NCBI RefSeq assembly: GCF_900184815.1
Contig: NZ_FXXQ01000001.1
Coordinates: 530,631-594,630, forward strand
From: Boseongicola aestuarii
GTDB lineage: Bacteria > Pseudomonadota > Alphaproteobacteria > Rhodobacterales > Rhodobacteraceae
Length of the DNA stretch: 64,000 nt
Reading direction: 5' to 3'
A model generated the notes under the pieces. The model was not told the DNA's origin. It ran no database searches and saw only the letters and a program-made list of their open reading frames with translations. Shown here piece by piece: positions 17,602-29,430 of the stretch; the first letter of the stretch is position 1; the number at the start of each line of letters is the position of its first letter. Position numbers and translations under genes: made by a program.

Positions 17602-18729
17602 TCAGGTGTAGACGGTGTCCAAAGCCGTTTTTACCTTAGCGACGGCGCCATCCACATCGGCCAGCTTGTCGAGGCCGAAAAGACCAAGTCGGAAGGTGCG
17701 GAAATCGTCCGGCTCGCCCACCTGAAGCGGAACGCCTGCGGCAATCTGCATGCCCTGGGCGGCAAACTTTGACCCGTTCTGGATGTCGGGGTCATCGGTG
17801 TAAGACACGACCACACCGGGGGCCTCAAAACCGGGAGCGGCCACACTTTGAATACCTGCGTCTGAAAGAAGGGCGCGAATTTTCGAGCCAAGTTCGATTT
17901 GCTGTGCCTTAACGGTGTCGAATCCAAGCGCTTTGGTTTCCAGCATCGTATCGCGGAACGTAACCAGAGCATCGGTCGGCATAGTGGCGTGATAGGCGTG
18001 TCCGCCGTTCTCATAGGCCTGCATGATCTGATACCACTTGCCAAGGTCGCAGGCGAAACTGGTGCTCTGGGTTTCGCTCATACGTGCAATCGCATGGTCC
18101 GACAGCATGACGAGACCCGCCGCCGGTGACGCGCTCCACCCTTTTTGCGGGGCCGAGATCAGAACATCGACGCCGGTCTCGGCCATATCGACCCAGATCG
18201 TGCCCGACGCGATGCAGTCGAGCACAAAGACGCCACCATAGGTGTGAACGGCTTCGGCGACCGCTGTGATATAATCATCCGGCAGGATGATGCCGGCGGA
18301 AGTTTCGACATGCGGGGCAAAGACTACGTCGGGTTTTTCAGCGAGGATGGTCCGCGTCACTTCGTCGATGGGTGCGGGTGCGAAAGGGGCCTGATGGTGA
18401 TTTCCGGTACGACGGGCCTTCAGGATGGTGGCACTTGATGGAATGTCGCCGGCGTCGAAAATCTGGGTCCAGCGGTAGGAAAACCAGCCATTCCGGATGA
18501 CGAGCGCACGACGTTTGGTGGCGAACTGACGTGCCACGGCCTCCATCGCGTAGGTGCCGCCGCCGGGAACAATGGCCACGCCGCTGGCGGAATAGATGTC
18601 TTTCAGCATGGACGAAATATCGTTCATCACCGCCTGAAACGCCTTGGACATATGGTTGAGGGAACGATCGGTGAAGACCACAGAGAATTCCATGAGGCCG
18701 TGCGGGTCAATGTCGGATCCAGTGGTCAT
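17602..18729 (-). CDS. class V aminotransferase (serine/alanine-glyoxylate type)
   Basis: 375-residue fold-type I PLP enzyme. Class V marks: N-terminal substrate loop FTDRSLNHMS, VPGGGTYAMEAVARQ (phosphate-binding Gly-rich loop), a central Asp in VFVLDCIASGTIWVDM, and the PLP lysine in ISAPQKGWSASPAAG (about residue 196). The family covers serine-glyoxylate, alanine-glyoxylate and 2-aminoethylphosphonate transaminases; sequence alone does not settle the substrate. It stands alone, convergent with the pirin gene, divergent from the methyltransferase at 18898. Confidence 0.88.
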   Translation of the reverse strand: MTTGSDIDPHGLMEFSVVFTDRSLNHMSKAFQAVMNDISSMLKDIYSASGVAIVPGGGTYAMEAVARQFATKRRALVIRNGWFSYRWTQIFDAGDIPSSATILKARRTGNHHQAPFAPAPIDEVTRTILAEKPDVVFAPHVETSAGIILPDDYITAVAEAVHTYGGVFVLDCIASGTIWVDMAETGVDVLISAPQKGWSASPAAGLVMLSDHAIARMSETQSTSFACDLGKWYQIMQAYENGGHAYHATMPTDALVTFRDTMLETKALGFDTVKAQQIELGSKIRALLSDAGIQSVAAPGFEAPGVVVSYTDDPDIQNGSKFAAQGMQIAAGVPLQVGEPDDFRTFRLGLFGLDKLADVDGAVAKVKTALDTVYT

Positions 18730-18897
18730 GTGGTGTGCTCCGTTTGTTTTTCTGCTTTTGATTGGGATAGCGCGGGACGCCGGTTGGGGGAAGGTGTCTT
18801 TTTCCCAAGCACGGTCGAGTGGATGCCCTCATTGGGCAAAACCCGTTTTCGAGGCTAAGATCGCAGGCAGAATCAAGAGCTTTGAGGGACGCGAGGG

Positions 18898-19692
18898 ATG
18901 CTTACGTTTGATGCGGAAGTGACCAGAATTCTTGATAACGCGTATCAGGGGGCGGATATAACGCGCAGGCGGCGGGCTTCGTTTGATGCGCTGAAACCCG
19001 GACCGGGCGAGGCGATCCTTGATGTCGGCTGCGGCAACGGATTGCTAACGCGCGAACTGGCCCGCGCGGTCGGCCCCGAGGGTCAGATCATTGGTATTGA
19101 TCCAAGTGACGATATGCTGAGCGTCGCGAAAGAAAAGTGCGGCGCGTTCGACCAAGTGTCGTTCCTGCGCGGCGTGGCGACGGATTTACCGTTGGACGAC
19201 GCTTTCGCAGACAAGGCCGTGTCGGTTCAGGTGTTTGAATACACTGATGATATCCGTGCTGCTGCCGCTGAGGTTCTCCGATGCATCAAACCCGGAGGTA
19301 TGCTGGTGATCAGCGATCTGCATTTTGGGAGTTTCATCTGGTTCAGCGATGTTCCGGATCGCATGGAGCGGATGAAGTCGTCCCGGGATCAGCATTTCGC
19401 GAGCGGAAGCATCCCTGAACGCCTGCCCGCACTTCTGAGGAGCGAGGGTCATCTTGTCGAGGACGTGGTGCCAGTCACGCTGGTTGATCACAGGCTGAAC
19501 CCTGACGGCGTGGCCATGATGATGATGCACCTGATGCGGGGATTTGCCATTGATCAAGGGCATATTGACGCCGCGGAGGCGCAGGCGTGGTTCGACCAGC
19601 AAGTCGCTCTGGCGCGCGACGGGCGCTTCTTTTTCTCGATCACGCAATTCGTTTGCGTGGCGCGGAAATCAGGGTTGCAGGAGGTGTCCTAG
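18898..19692 (+). CDS. class I SAM-dependent methyltransferase
   Basis: 264-residue cytoplasmic methyltransferase of the UbiE/Methyltransf_11 kind. Motif I ILDVGCGNGLLTRELA (from about residue 40), acidic end of strand 2 in IIGIDPSDDML, motif near DLPLDDAFADKAV, and CIKPGGMLVISDLHFG are all present. The substrate is unknown. The start has GAGGG close upstream. Its stop overlaps the stop of the convergent gene at 19689 by 4 bases. Confidence 0.88.
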   Translation: MLTFDAEVTRILDNAYQGADITRRRRASFDALKPGPGEAILDVGCGNGLLTRELARAVGPEGQIIGIDPSDDMLSVAKEKCGAFDQVSFLRGVATDLPLDDAFADKAVSVQVFEYTDDIRAAAAEVLRCIKPGGMLVISDLHFGSFIWFSDVPDRMERMKSSRDQHFASGSIPERLPALLRSEGHLVEDVVPVTLVDHRLNPDGVAMMMMHLMRGFAIDQGHIDAAEAQAWFDQQVALARDGRFFFSITQFVCVARKSGLQEVS

Positions 19693-20324
19693 CCGAACGA
19701 CGCACGGATGAATTTGCCCGTAGTCATGGTGCGCACGCGGCGTTTGTTGGCGCGTGGCGGCTGCAGCGTGACGATCATGCGCTCCAGAATTGGCACAAGC
19801 GTGCGCTCCGAGCCTTCGGCCAGCGGTACAGTGGTCGTACCGGTCTTCATGCGAACCCTCAGCTGGGCGGGTTTGCCTGGCTCTTTCGAGCGGACGATGA
19901 ACACGCTTTCGATGTTTGTCACGCTCAGGATGGTGCGCACGAAGAAGCGGTCTTTGGCGTTCAGTGTCCCGATGCGCAGTTCACCACGGGCGCTGTCGAC
20001 CTGGAATTTCGTCCGAAAGCCACGGTCAGCGTAGCGGTGCAGACCGAAGCCGACGGCGAGAAACGCGAAAAGCATGGCCGCCTGCACGACTACGACGCTG
20101 GTCGTTGAGACCTGAAGGCCCGGAAGGAAGAGAATAATCCCGGCTGCCGGGATCATCATCATCCCAACAAGCTTGATACCCAGCTCCCAAAGCGTGCTTT
20201 TGTCGTTCTTGCGCTTTTTCTTTTCGGAGACGTTGAAGCCCCAATGCGCATCCCAGACACGCAGCTTCGAAGCTATGGTTTGGGCTGTTTCGGTGTTCCA
20301 AAAGTCTTCGGCTAACGCATTCAT
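19689..20324 (-). CDS. uncharacterised membrane protein (211 aa)
   Basis: Start ATG 20324 with GGAG 8 bases upstream (an earlier in-frame ATG at 20348 lacks one). A soluble N-terminal 50 residues ending in a lysine cluster (SEKKKRKNDK) is followed by two hydrophobic segments (LGIKLVGMMMIPAAGIILFLPG and VVVVQAAMLFAFLAVGFGL), then a beta-rich soluble tail of about 100 residues (FRTKFQVDSARGELRIGTLN..., ...IESVFIVRSKE...). The tail might fold as a small PH-like barrel, but this is a guess. No function is recognised. Confidence 0.75.
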   Translation of the reverse strand: MNALAEDFWNTETAQTIASKLRVWDAHWGFNVSEKKKRKNDKSTLWELGIKLVGMMMIPAAGIILFLPGLQVSTTSVVVVQAAMLFAFLAVGFGLHRYADRGFRTKFQVDSARGELRIGTLNAKDRFFVRTILSVTNIESVFIVRSKEPGKPAQLRVRMKTGTTTVPLAEGSERTLVPILERMIVTLQPPRANKRRVRTMTTGKFIRASFG

Positions 20325-20671
20325 GTGTCGTATCTCCAGGCGTCCCAACCCCTTTTTGGTTTATGGACCACAGAGTGTGACGACATTCGGGCGAGAGCGG
20401 GGCAATTTTTAAGAAAGTTTTAACGACTATGCTCTCCGATTGGTTGAGTTTTCTGGCACTTCTTTGACATACCAGCAGTTTTGTCGGGGTTTTGCGTTTA
20501 TTATCAGGAGGCTGGAAAGAAGAAGGGGGCCCCTAAGGACCCCCAGTTTCGCTTGTCAGGCTCTGTGATTGTACCGCCCGGTTTATGCCTGCGGCCTGAC
20601 CCGCGTTAAGAGCGCGCGCACGCACTCCGTGTGAGAGTGGGGGGACGTGAGTGCCGCCCCACCCTGTTCGT
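20325..20671. other. intergenic gap with probable nrdJ terminator
   Basis: No gene seen. It contains GC-rich inverted repeats at 20525-20544 (GGGGG/CCCCC) and 20637-20662 (GTGGGG/CCCCAC, starting 10 bases after the nrdJ stop on the minus strand). The second is the likely end of the nrdJ transcript although it lacks a T run. Confidence 0.5.
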
Positions 20672-24331
<3,660 letters not shown>

Positions 24332-24505
24332 TAACTTGCCCCGTGGTAGGTCGTTTTGGTTCCTGGCGCGCCTTTGGCTTACGCCGCTATTCGTGCCGGT
24401 CAGAGCGCTGGACACACCTTCATCGGTGCGTGACTCATTTGAAAAAAGCCACGGCATCGCCCTTGGGGGAGCGGTTGTGAGTTGGGTGTCATCCCTGCGC
24501 CGCGA

Positions 24506-24521
24506 CCACTAGATATTGTGG
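24506..24521. promoter_or_regulatory. NrdR-box-like palindrome, proximal
   Basis: CCACTAGATATTGTGG. It matches the published NrdR box (aCaCwAtATaTwGtgt) at 13 of 16 positions, 175 bases upstream of the nrdJ start. NrdR is the ATP-cone repressor of ribonucleotide reductase genes. Confidence 0.7.
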
Positions 24522-24879
24522 CTTTCTGACCGGCCCGCACAACCTGAAGCATGGAGCCCTGCCCCGTCAACGAGAATTTTTACATTTTTGTGAAGTTTTT
24601 CGGTTGACGATCAGGGCATCGCGAAACCGACGATTCTGACCTAGCCGATGCGCAAACGGACGCGCAAAGGTGGTGACCAAAGGGCAATCGCAAAAATCCT
24701 TTGTTTCGCAATCCGCTAGCGGGATGTGTTGAGGTTTTCGGGTGGGACTCGCAAGGGGCGACTCGGCGTAAACGCCAGCGATGCGCCTTTTTGCGTTGGC
24801 ATTGATGTTAACGAAGGTTAACGCCAGCGTGGCCTTGTGGACGCGGTCAAGGGTACAAAATGTGCCACAGAAACAGGCA

Positions 24880-24895
24880 CCACTAGATGTAGTGG
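24880..24895. promoter_or_regulatory. NrdR-box-like palindrome, distal
   Basis: CCACTAGATGTAGTGG, a palindrome with arms CCACTA/TAGTGG and 12 of 16 matches to the NrdR box. It lies about 550 bases upstream of nrdJ and 35 bases beyond the 3' end of tRNA-Pro. The half-site CCACTA is identical to that of the proximal site. Confidence 0.55.
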
Positions 24896-24930
24896 GTGTT
24901 TTTCACGTTTTCGACTGTGAATGGTGGTGG

Positions 24931-25007
24931 TGGTCGGGGCGGAGAGATTCGAACTCCCGACCCTCTGTTCCCAAAACAGATGCGCTACCAGGCTGCGCTA
25001 CGCCCCG
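24931..25007 (-). tRNA. tRNA-Pro (anticodon TGG)
   Basis: 77-base tRNA on the minus strand including an encoded CCA. Acceptor stem CGGGGCG/CGCCCCG, D arm with GTAGCGCAGCCTGGTAGCGC, anticodon loop TTTTGGGAA (TGG), and T arm GGGTCGGGAGTTCGAATCTC. Without CCA it spans 24934-25007. Confidence 0.95.
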
Positions 25008-25058
25008 ACGGGTTGCTGATTAGCCGCGTTTTTTGGCGGGTGCAATCCTGCATTTCAG

Positions 25059-25535
25059 TTAATTTTCGTCTTTGCAGCCCCAAACGGCATTTTCACCGAT
25101 GGACGGGTGTCTGAGGACGGTACCTTCGTCGATGCCATAAAGTGCGGCGAGGCCTGCATTGATCTCGAGCACATACTGGATGTTGTCGCCCCCCGGGATC
25201 GCGGTTTCATCAAGCGGGATGGCGTTTTCGTGGACGCGCTGCACTGTGCCAGTGTCATCGAGGAAGATCATGTCGAGTGGAATAAGCGTGTTGCGCATCC
25301 AGAAGGCGACGCGCTGGGGAAATTCGTAGACAAAAAGCATACCCGCGCTTCGGGCCATGTTTTCTCGGTTCATCAGACCTTGCGAGCGTTCGGCGGGATC
25401 GTCGGCGACTTCGACCATGAAACGCGCCTGCCCCCAGTCGCCCTTGAGATCGACATGCGTTTCGGAACAGGCGGAAAAAGCCGCGGTGGCGGTGGCGATC
25501 GTGGTCAGAAAGGAAAAGAGAGCGGTGCGGGTCAC
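25059..25535 (-). CDS. DUF192 family exported protein
   Basis: 158-residue protein with a signal peptide (MTRTALFSFLTTIATATAAFSAC), possibly a lipoprotein at that Cys although the lipobox is imperfect. The body is DUF192: RFMVEVADDPAERSQGLMNREN, GMLFVYEFPQRVAFWMRNTLIPLDMIF, and ...VLEINAGLAALYGI. The function is unknown. GTG start at 25535 is chosen because it overlaps the stop of the cold-shock gene (GTGA), a normal coupling; the frame is open much further upstream but only in the shadow of that gene. Confidence 0.85.
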   Translation of the reverse strand: MTRTALFSFLTTIATATAAFSACSETHVDLKGDWGQARFMVEVADDPAERSQGLMNRENMARSAGMLFVYEFPQRVAFWMRNTLIPLDMIFLDDTGTVQRVHENAIPLDETAIPGGDNIQYVLEINAGLAALYGIDEGTVLRHPSIGENAVWGCKDEN

Positions 25536-26077
25536 TCGTCGGGCTTTAACGCGGCTTCCCAGCTGGTGACCTGCATGGCCATTCGGCCGCGTTTGCCATC
25601 GACCACGCGCAGCGATACGGCCTCTCCCGGTTGCAGATCGGCAAGGCCGGAACGGCGCAGCACTTCTACATGGAGGAACACGTCCTCGTCGCGGGCGAAC
25701 ACATTGGCAAAGCCGAAGCCCTTGGCCTTGTCGAACCACTTCACGCGGGCCGGCTCCAAAGGCAGCGACAGATCGACGGCCTCCGCGATTTCGCTGTCGA
25801 TTTCGTCTTCGTCGAATTCTTCACCGGCAGGCGGCGAGATGGACAGGACTTCGACGGCCTGCACGCCACGCGCGGTCTCCTGTACAATGACCACGATCCC
25901 GGCGGCGTCGGCCACCGAGGATTGTCCAAAATTTCTGAGCACATTGGCATGGAGAAGAATGTCGGGACCGCCTTCGTTGGCCACGACGAATCCGAACCCC
26001 TTGGATGGGTCAAACCATTTAACGGTGCCCGAGACACGTGTCCCGTCTTCTTCAGCGTCCGACATTTTCAGCATCAT
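25532..26077 (-). CDS. double cold-shock-domain protein
   Basis: 181-residue protein with two cold-shock domains (OB fold) joined by an acidic linker. Domain 1 near residues 14-80 has GTVKWFDPSKGFGFV and ILLHANVL; domain 2 near 108-172 has ARVKWFDKAKGFGFANVF and VFLHVEVL. These are the RNP1 and RNP2 nucleic-acid-binding motifs. The linker (GEEFDEDEIDSEIAEA) is strongly acidic. Double-CSD proteins are typical of alphaproteobacteria and bind single-stranded RNA/DNA. A GAGG lies 8 bases before ATG 26077; an alternative ATG is at 26065. Couples into the DUF192 gene. Confidence 0.92.
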   Translation of the reverse strand: MMLKMSDAEEDGTRVSGTVKWFDPSKGFGFVVANEGGPDILLHANVLRNFGQSSVADAAGIVVIVQETARGVQAVEVLSISPPAGEEFDEDEIDSEIAEAVDLSLPLEPARVKWFDKAKGFGFANVFARDEDVFLHVEVLRRSGLADLQPGEAVSLRVVDGKRGRMAMQVTSWEAALKPDE

Positions 26078-26179
26078 CCCTCGAGCCTCTGGCCCCTTTT
26101 AATAGGAGTTTGGGCCATGGTGTCGCACCATTGCAAGGGTCAATATTAGTTTTTGTTAATGTTCTTCCCGGAAACCACA

Positions 26180-26785
26180 TCACGGTGCAAGGCGTGTTGC
26201 TTGCCAGGCACGATTGTCTTCGTTTTGGGTGAATCGGAAGCGGTCATGCAGCCGGAAAGCGCCATCCGCCCAAAGTTCGATCTCGACCGGTTTGATGCGA
26301 AAACCGCCCCAATGTGGCGGGCGTTTCGGGCTTAACCCATGCTTTGCGCCCTGTTTTGCAACCTCGGCCATGAGGGTGGCGCGGGATTTCAGGGGACGCG
26401 ATTGCTGTGAGGCCCAGGCGCCGATGCGGCTCTCAAGGGCGCGGGAGTTGTAATAGGCATCGGCCTTTTCGCCTTCTTCGCGGGTGACGTGTCCGCGCAC
26501 GCGCACCTGACGGCGCAGGGTTTTCCAGTGCATCACGAAGGCGGCTTTGGGGGTGGCGGCAAGCTCCTGCCCCTTGGCGCTGTCGTAATTGGTGTAAAAC
26601 ACGAAGGCGTCGTCTTCGATGTCCTTCAACAGCACCATGCGCACGTTGGGCAGACCGTCAGGGTCGACCGTCGACAAGGCGATGGCGTTGGCGTCGTTTG
26701 GCTCGGTGTCCCATGCTTCGGATTGCCAGCGTCGAATGATCTCGAACGGGCTGTCGCCTTCGAAAATGCCGGTTCTTTCGCTCAT
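26180..26785 (-). CDS. pdxH: pyridoxamine/pyridoxine 5'-phosphate oxidase
   Basis: 201-residue FMN enzyme that makes pyridoxal 5'-phosphate. ATG 26785 with AGGAG 8 bases upstream; the frame opens further to 26914 without a site. Family marks: [20 protein letters not shown] (FMN strand), [43 protein letters not shown], and the C-terminal signature ...[26 protein letters not shown]...W. Divergent from fabI. Confidence 0.94.
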   Translation of the reverse strand: MSERTGIFEGDSPFEIIRRWQSEAWDTEPNDANAIALSTVDPDGLPNVRMVLLKDIEDDAFVFYTNYDSAKGQELAATPKAAFVMHWKTLRRQVRVRGHVTREEGEKADAYYNSRALESRIGAWASQQSRPLKSRATLMAEVAKQGAKHGLSPKRPPHWGGFRIKPVEIELWADGAFRLHDRFRFTQNEDNRAWQATRLAP

Positions 26786-26873
26786 GTTGCGGGCTCCTGT
26801 TGACGCGGGTCTTGATGCGAGGGTGTTCATGGCATAGACCCGTCGCAGCGTAAACGGGCTGAGGGACAAGGCC

Positions 26874-27689
26874 ATGGCTGCAGGGTTAATGACGGGTAAA
26901 CGCGGCCTCATCATGGGGTTGGCAAACGATAAATCTATTGCATGGGGGATTGCAAAGGCGCTGGCCGATCAGGGCGCCGAGCTTGCATTTTCCTATCAGG
27001 GAGACGCGCTGAAGAAGCGGGTCGATCCTTTGGCGGCGTCTTTGGGCTCGGACGTTGTTCTGCCTTGCGATGTGGGCGACGGAAACAGCATCGACGAGTT
27101 GTTCGATGCCTTGAAAGAGCGTTGGGGCAAATTGGACTTTGTCGTTCATGCCATTGGTTTTTCAGATAAAAATGAACTTCGGGGTCGCTATGTCGACACC
27201 AGCCGCGACAACTTCAAGCAGACGATGGATATCTCGGTCTTTTCCTTTACGGCCGTATGCCGGCGGGCTTGTACGATGATGCCGGACGGGGGATCGCTTT
27301 TGACGATGACCTATTACGGCGCCGAGAAGGTCATGCCGCACTACAATGTGATGGGTGTGGCCAAGGCGGCTTTGGAGGCGAGTGTGCGGTATATCGCCGA
27401 GGATCTGGGCAAGGATAACATCCGTTGCAACGCGATTTCCGCGGGAACGATCAAGACGCTGGCCGCGTCGGGGATTGGCGATTTCCGCTATATCCTGAGG
27501 TGGAATGAGTTGAATTCGCCTCTACGCCGGAACGTTTCGATCGAAGACGTCGGCGGTTCGGCGCTGTATTTGCTCAGTGATCTGGGGCGTGGCGTGACTG
27601 GAGAGGTGCATCACGTGGATTCAGGGTATCATGTCGTTGGCATGAAGAACCCCGAGGCCCCCGATATGACGCTGGAGCGCAAGGAATGA
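26874..27689 (+). CDS. fabI: enoyl-[acyl-carrier-protein] reductase (NADH)
   Basis: 271-residue SDR-type reductase for the last step of each fatty-acid elongation round. Visible: atypical Rossmann loop [13 protein letters not shown] (residues 15-27), CDVGD, VVHAIGF, and catalytic [20 protein letters not shown] with Tyr near 147 and 157 and Lys near 164, the FabI spacing Y-x6-K. Target class of triclosan. It overlaps gpt by ATGA (27686-27689). Confidence 0.95.
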   Translation: MAAGLMTGKRGLIMGLANDKSIAWGIAKALADQGAELAFSYQGDALKKRVDPLAASLGSDVVLPCDVGDGNSIDELFDALKERWGKLDFVVHAIGFSDKNELRGRYVDTSRDNFKQTMDISVFSFTAVCRRACTMMPDGGSLLTMTYYGAEKVMPHYNVMGVAKAALEASVRYIAEDLGKDNIRCNAISAGTIKTLAASGIGDFRYILRWNELNSPLRRNVSIEDVGGSALYLLSDLGRGVTGEVHHVDSGYHVVGMKNPEAPDMTLERKE

Positions 27690-28189
27690 GCGATCAACTG
27701 CCACACGAAAAGGGGTTTCATGTCTCATGGGACCAGATTCATCGCGATAGCCGCGCCTTGGCGTGGCGGCTGGATGGCCGCGGCCCTGACGACGGCACAT
27801 GGCGCGCGATTGTGGCCATCACGCGCGGTGGAATGGCCCCTGCGATGATTGTGGCGCGTGAACTGGATGTGCGCACGGTCGATACGATTTCGGTCAAATC
27901 CTATGACCATCAGGCGCAGTCGTCGGCGCAGGTGCTGAAGGCGCCGGACGCCGAAATGATGGGCGACGGGACGGGTATTCTGGTGGTGGACGATCTGGTG
28001 GACAGCGGCAAGACGCTGGAACTGGTGCGGTCCTTGTATCCGAATGCGCATTTCGCGACCGTTTACGCAAAGCCCAAGGGCGAACCGATGGTGGATACGT
28101 TTATCACTGGCGTCTCGCAGGACACTTGGATTTTCTTCCCGTGGGACATGGCGCTGCAATACGTTGAGCCTTATCGCGGCAAGGATTGA
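27686..28189 (+). CDS. gpt: xanthine (guanine) phosphoribosyltransferase
   Basis: 167-residue purine-salvage enzyme joining PRPP with xanthine or guanine. The PRPP loop [17 protein letters not shown] (about residues 97-113) is complete, and the N-terminal part has [22 protein letters not shown], the conserved RGG loop of type I PRTases; the C-terminal part (DTWIFFPWD) fits Gpt rather than Hpt. Coupled to fabI (ATGA) and to the aminotransferase gene (TGATG). Confidence 0.92.
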   Translation: MSDQLPHEKGFHVSWDQIHRDSRALAWRLDGRGPDDGTWRAIVAITRGGMAPAMIVARELDVRTVDTISVKSYDHQAQSSAQVLKAPDAEMMGDGTGILVVDDLVDSGKTLELVRSLYPNAHFATVYAKPKGEPMVDTFITGVSQDTWIFFPWDMALQYVEPYRGKD

Positions 28190-29361
28190 TGCGCATTCAA
28201 CCGGCGATGGCGGGCACGGAAGCGCCTCCGGTGATGGAGGCGCGTCGGTGGATTGCCGGCGTTGAGTTCCCGGTTGATCGGCCATTGCTGAATGTCAGTC
28301 AGGCGGCGCCGGTCGATGTGCCGCCATTGGCGATGCGCGAGGCGATTGCGCGGTTTGCGATTGAAGTGCCTCAGGCGCATTTATACGGGCCGGTTCTGGG
28401 GATACCGGAATTGCGCGCGACTGTCGCCTCGGAGTGGTCCGAGGCTTATGGCGGCGCAGTTGATGCAGGTGACGTCGCGATCACGTCGGGGTGCAACCAG
28501 GCATTTGCGGCAGCGGTGGCGACACTGGCAGGGCCGGAGGATGAAGTTCTTCTTCCAACGCCTTGGTATTTCAATCATAAAATGTGGCTGGACATGTCGG
28601 GGATACGGGCGGTTCCAACGCCCTGCGGCGCGGGAATGTTGCCTGATCTGGAGGCGGCGACCGCTCTGATCACAGACCGGACGCGGGCGATAGTGCTGGT
28701 GACGCCGAACAATCCGACGGGGGCGGAATACCCCGTCGGACTGGTACGGGCGTTTTTCGAGGTATGCCGTGCGCGGGGGATCGCTTTGATCCTGGACGAG
28801 ACCTATCGCGATTTCCATTCGGTTGAGGGCGCGCCACATGATCTGTTCACCGATCCTGACTGGCGCGAGACGCTGATCCAGCTTTACTCGTTTTCGAAGG
28901 CCTATCGGTTGACGGGACATCGGGTGGGCGCGTTGGTGGCGACCCCTGCCCGGTTGGCCGAGGTTGAGAAGTTTCTGGATACGGTATCGATCTGCGCCAA
29001 TCAGTTGGGGCAGATGGCCGCCCTTTGGGGGATGCGTAACCTGCGGCAATGGCTGGGTGGAGAACGCGCCGAAATACTGGCAAGGCGCGCGGCGGTCGAA
29101 ACGCATATCGCGCCTCTGCCCGGATGGGAAATTCTCGGGGTCGGGGCGTATTTCGCCTATATGCGGCATCCTTACAATATGGCCTCGGACGTGCTGACCA
29201 AGCGTCTGGTTTCGGAGGCCTCGGTGCTGGCCTTGCCGGGGACGATGTTCACGCCCGCAGGCGACACTTTGGGACAGCAAAGCTTGCGGATCGCATTTGC
29301 CAATATAGACGCGAGCGGCATCCACGAACTGGCGCGGCGCCTGGGATCGCTTACTCTTTGA
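28189..29361 (+). CDS. class I/II PLP aminotransferase
   Basis: 390-residue fold-type I aminotransferase. ATG 28189 overlaps the gpt stop (TGATG). Marks: YGPVLGIPELRATVA, SGCNQAFAAAVATL, VTPNNPTGAEYP (about 172-183), ILDETYRDF and the PLP lysine in LYSFSKAYRLTGHRVGAL (about residue 236), with a C-terminal Arg in QSLRIAFAN. It belongs to the aspartate/aromatic aminotransferase superfamily; its substrate cannot be read from the sequence. Confidence 0.9.
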   Translation: MRIQPAMAGTEAPPVMEARRWIAGVEFPVDRPLLNVSQAAPVDVPPLAMREAIARFAIEVPQAHLYGPVLGIPELRATVASEWSEAYGGAVDAGDVAITSGCNQAFAAAVATLAGPEDEVLLPTPWYFNHKMWLDMSGIRAVPTPCGAGMLPDLEAATALITDRTRAIVLVTPNNPTGAEYPVGLVRAFFEVCRARGIALILDETYRDFHSVEGAPHDLFTDPDWRETLIQLYSFSKAYRLTGHRVGALVATPARLAEVEKFLDTVSICANQLGQMAALWGMRNLRQWLGGERAEILARRAAVETHIAPLPGWEILGVGAYFAYMRHPYNMASDVLTKRLVSEASVLALPGTMFTPAGDTLGQQSLRIAFANIDASGIHELARRLGSLTL

Positions 29362-29430
29362 GGTCTGGGTCTTGCACGGGCTTTGGCGCTCGCGTAGGAA
29401 GTCGCGACCGTTGCAGAAGGACCCGCAAAA

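Larger units (their letters stand above)
24332..24930. other. long upstream region of nrdJ
   Basis: 599 bases between nrdJ and tRNA-Pro without a convincing gene. It holds two NrdR-box-like palindromes (24506-24521 and 24880-24895), a GTTAACG direct repeat (two copies within 24805-24828), and the nonamer ACGCCAGCG repeated near 24775 and 24827. I looked for a cobalamin riboswitch and saw none that I could defend. Confidence 0.55.

Noticed and set aside
24332..24505. Cobalamin riboswitch in the nrdJ leader
   Set aside because: I could not find the conserved core and B12 box; absence by eye is not proof, a covariance search would settle it.
24805..24828. CtrA-like box (TTAA spacer TTAA) upstream of nrdJ
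   Set aside because: The spacer is 6 bases, not 7, and it reads better as a GTTAACG direct repeat.
24781..25114. Two short plus-strand open frames near tRNA-Pro
   Set aside because: They run through the tRNA gene on the opposite strand and lack ribosome sites.
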